From Flavobacteriaceae bacterium (GTDB lineage: Bacteria > Bacteroidota > Bacteroidia > Flavobacteriales > Flavobacteriaceae), in assembly GCA_947453885.1 (NCBI GenBank), contig CANGIF010000015.1, positions 1 to 64,000 on the forward strand: a DNA stretch of 64,000 nt, given 5' to 3'. Shown here in pieces: positions 62,652-64,000 of the stretch; positions within the stretch are counted from its first letter, which is position 1, and every line of letters begins with the position of its first letter. The position numbers were made by a program, and so were the translations under genes. The notes beneath the pieces were generated by a model that was given only the letters and a program-made list of their open reading frames with translations, did no database searches and was not told the DNA's origin.

Positions 62652-63158
62652 ATGTCAGAGGAAATAACTAACAAAGTAGCCAATTCTGCTCTTGAAGTAT
62701 TTGATTTGGAGGATTATTACCCAAAAGGAATCCGTACACAAATTGATATTTCACAATGGCTTTTGGACGGGTTGTTGCTAAAAGAAAAAGAATTTAGAGC
62801 AGCTTTAAGACAATTTGATTGGTCACAGTATCAAGATCATTTTATTGCAGTAAATTGCGCAACAGACGCTATTGTTCCTGCATGGGCAATTGTATTGGTT
62901 ACTGTTTATTTAACACCATTTGCTAAAAAAGTTGCTTTGGGGACTATAAAAGATTTAGACACCTTGCTTTATCAAGAGATTTTAACAAATTTAGATTATT
63001 CAATTTACAAAGACAAACCTCTAATTTTAAAAGGTTGTTCAAAAAAGCCAGTACCTGAAAGCGCATACATTCTTGCCATACAACACTTACAACCTTTTGC
63101 CAAAAGTATTATGTACGGCGAAGCTTGTTCGGCTGTGCCTTTGTTTAAAAAGAAATAA
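62652..63158 (+). CDS. DUF2480-family protein
   Basis: 168 residues: LEDYYPKGIRTQIDISQWLL, FIAVNCATDAIVPAWAIVLV, and KPLILKGCSKKPVPESAYIL with conserved Cys. A Bacteroidota family usually found next to the SUF genes; biochemical function unknown. It lies 42 bp after the DUF59 gene. Confidence 0.85.
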   Translation: MSEEITNKVANSALEVFDLEDYYPKGIRTQIDISQWLLDGLLLKEKEFRAALRQFDWSQYQDHFIAVNCATDAIVPAWAIVLVTVYLTPFAKKVALGTIKDLDTLLYQEILTNLDYSIYKDKPLILKGCSKKPVPESAYILAIQHLQPFAKSIMYGEACSAVPLFKKK

Positions 63159-63196
63159 ATAGTAAATATTTATAGTAACAATTAAATAGATAATTT

Positions 63197-64000
63197 ATGA
63201 AAAAAGCAATTTTAATTTCGTTTTTATTATGTGTTTGCAATCCACTTTTTTCTCAAGTATATTACAAGGAGTTATTAAAAAAAACAGAAGAGGTACTAGC
63301 AAAAATCGACGACACAAAACCAAATGGATGGACAAAAGTTGGTTCGTTGATTTTTTTGGCTAATCAAGTATCATATACTAATTGGATGGCTGGTGGTCAA
63401 GGAAGTGTTTCTGGTAATATAGGTTTAAACTATGATTTGAATTATAAAAATGACACTTGGAATTGGGATAATAAGTTAATAGCTGGATATGGATTAAACA
63501 AATTAAAAGGACAAGAACTTCAAAAATCGGATGATAGAATTCAATTAAGTTCGCTTTTGGGTAAAAAAGCATCTGGGGAATGGTTTTATTCTGCTTTTTT
63601 TAATTTCAAATCGCAATTTGATTCAGGATTCGAATCAGGGGTTAAGACCTCACATTTTCTTTCACCTGTTTATGTTCAATTTGGACCAGGTATGCTATGG
63701 AAAAAAAGCAATAATCTAAAAATCAACATAGCTCCATTAAGTTCTAAATTAATAGCTGTTGACAGTAAGTTTACAGCAACAGGTCCGTCTTTTGGGGTAG
63801 AACAAGGTAAAAGCAGAAGGTACGAATTTGGAACAGCAGTAAATAGTTATTACAAGTTTGTTTTAATGGAAAATGTAAACATTGAAAACATTTTGAATTT
63901 GTATTCTAATTATTTGGATCGCCCAAAAAATGTAGATATAGATTATACCTTAAATGTAGCAATGAAAGTAAACAAATATTTGTCGACCAATTTAGCTTTT
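63197..64000 (+). CDS. DUF3078 outer-membrane-type protein (3' end outside window)
   Basis: Open from ATG at 63197 through the right edge, 268 codons seen. Signal peptide MKKAILISFLLCVCNPLFSQ. Next KPNGWTKVGSLIFLANQVSY and NWMAGGQGSVSGNIGLNYDL are the DUF3078 signatures, followed by alternating beta-strands that predict a barrel. It usually follows DUF2480 in flavobacteria. The C-terminal part is missing here. Confidence 0.85.
   Translation, partial: MKKAILISFLLCVCNPLFSQVYYKELLKKTEEVLAKIDDTKPNGWTKVGSLIFLANQVSYTNWMAGGQGSVSGNIGLNYDLNYKNDTWNWDNKLIAGYGLNKLKGQELQKSDDRIQLSSLLGKKASGEWFYSAFFNFKSQFDSGFESGVKTSHFLSPVYVQFGPGMLWKKSNNLKINIAPLSSKLIAVDSKFTATGPSFGVEQGKSRRYEFGTAVNSYYKFVLMENVNIENILNLYSNYLDRPKNVDIDYTLNVAMKVNKYLSTNLAF

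Overview
The window is chromosomal DNA from a flavobacterium-like member of the Bacteroidota. The evidence is the AT-rich composition, Por/type IX secretion (T9SS) C-terminal sorting tails on secreted proteins, promoters of the Bacteroidota form TTG-N18-20-TAnnTTTG, and typical flavobacterial gene neighbourhoods (coaX-OMP-TPR-lptC-ppiD; sufS-sufE-DUF59-DUF2480-DUF3078). No rRNA or CRISPR array is present. Three tRNA genes are present: Leu-UAG, Phe-GAA and Asn-GUU.

Layout. 1-10,100 carries two large T9SS-type secreted proteins (a leucine-rich-repeat protein cut by the left edge and a beta-strand-repeat protein), recX, tag and an M20 dipeptidase. 10,237-24,286 is a 14 kb integrative element inserted in the 3' end of tRNA-Leu. 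It is bounded by 33-bp perfect direct repeats and has paired ATTCCCC arm-like sites near both ends and a tyrosine recombinase at the right end. It also encodes an excisionase-like HTH protein and a primase-helicase followed by a repeat-rich non-coding block. Its cargo is a defence locus: type I restriction-modification (hsdM, hsdS, hsdR) interrupted by three small genes (one with a PD-(D/E)XK signature), an hsdR/hsdS recombination scar, and an Abi_2 (AbiD/AbiF) HEPN protein preceded by its own promoter and a well-folded RNA hairpin.

24,397-31,966 is a minus-strand envelope/cofactor operon (coaX, outer-membrane protein, TPR protein, lptC, small membrane protein, CorC-like protein, PpiD/SurA-like foldase). 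32,000-38,300 is gene-poor: tRNA-Phe with a possible remnant integration site, a short hypothetical gene, a long periodic-repeat intergenic region, a large Sel1-repeat secreted protein and tRNA-Asn. 38,382-49,563 is housekeeping (rseP, M1 aminopeptidase, a D-2-hydroxyacid dehydrogenase, proC, mgtE, rsmA, TPR protein, serS). 50,216-59,794 holds small membrane proteins, fabD, a flavin reductase, pirin, and a TetR-AarF-SDR operon. 60,136 to the right edge is the SUF iron-sulfur region.

The most unusual whole-window pattern is a set of intergenic arrays whose sequences are unrelated but whose repeat unit is nearly always 21-22 bp, or a 41-42 bp double (2,631; 13,624; 33,025; 49,686; 56,992). That spacing equals two turns of the DNA helix. 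The second highlight is the hairpin RNA plus Abi_2 HEPN module set into a rearranged type I restriction locus. All assignments are from reading the sequence; no database search was possible.
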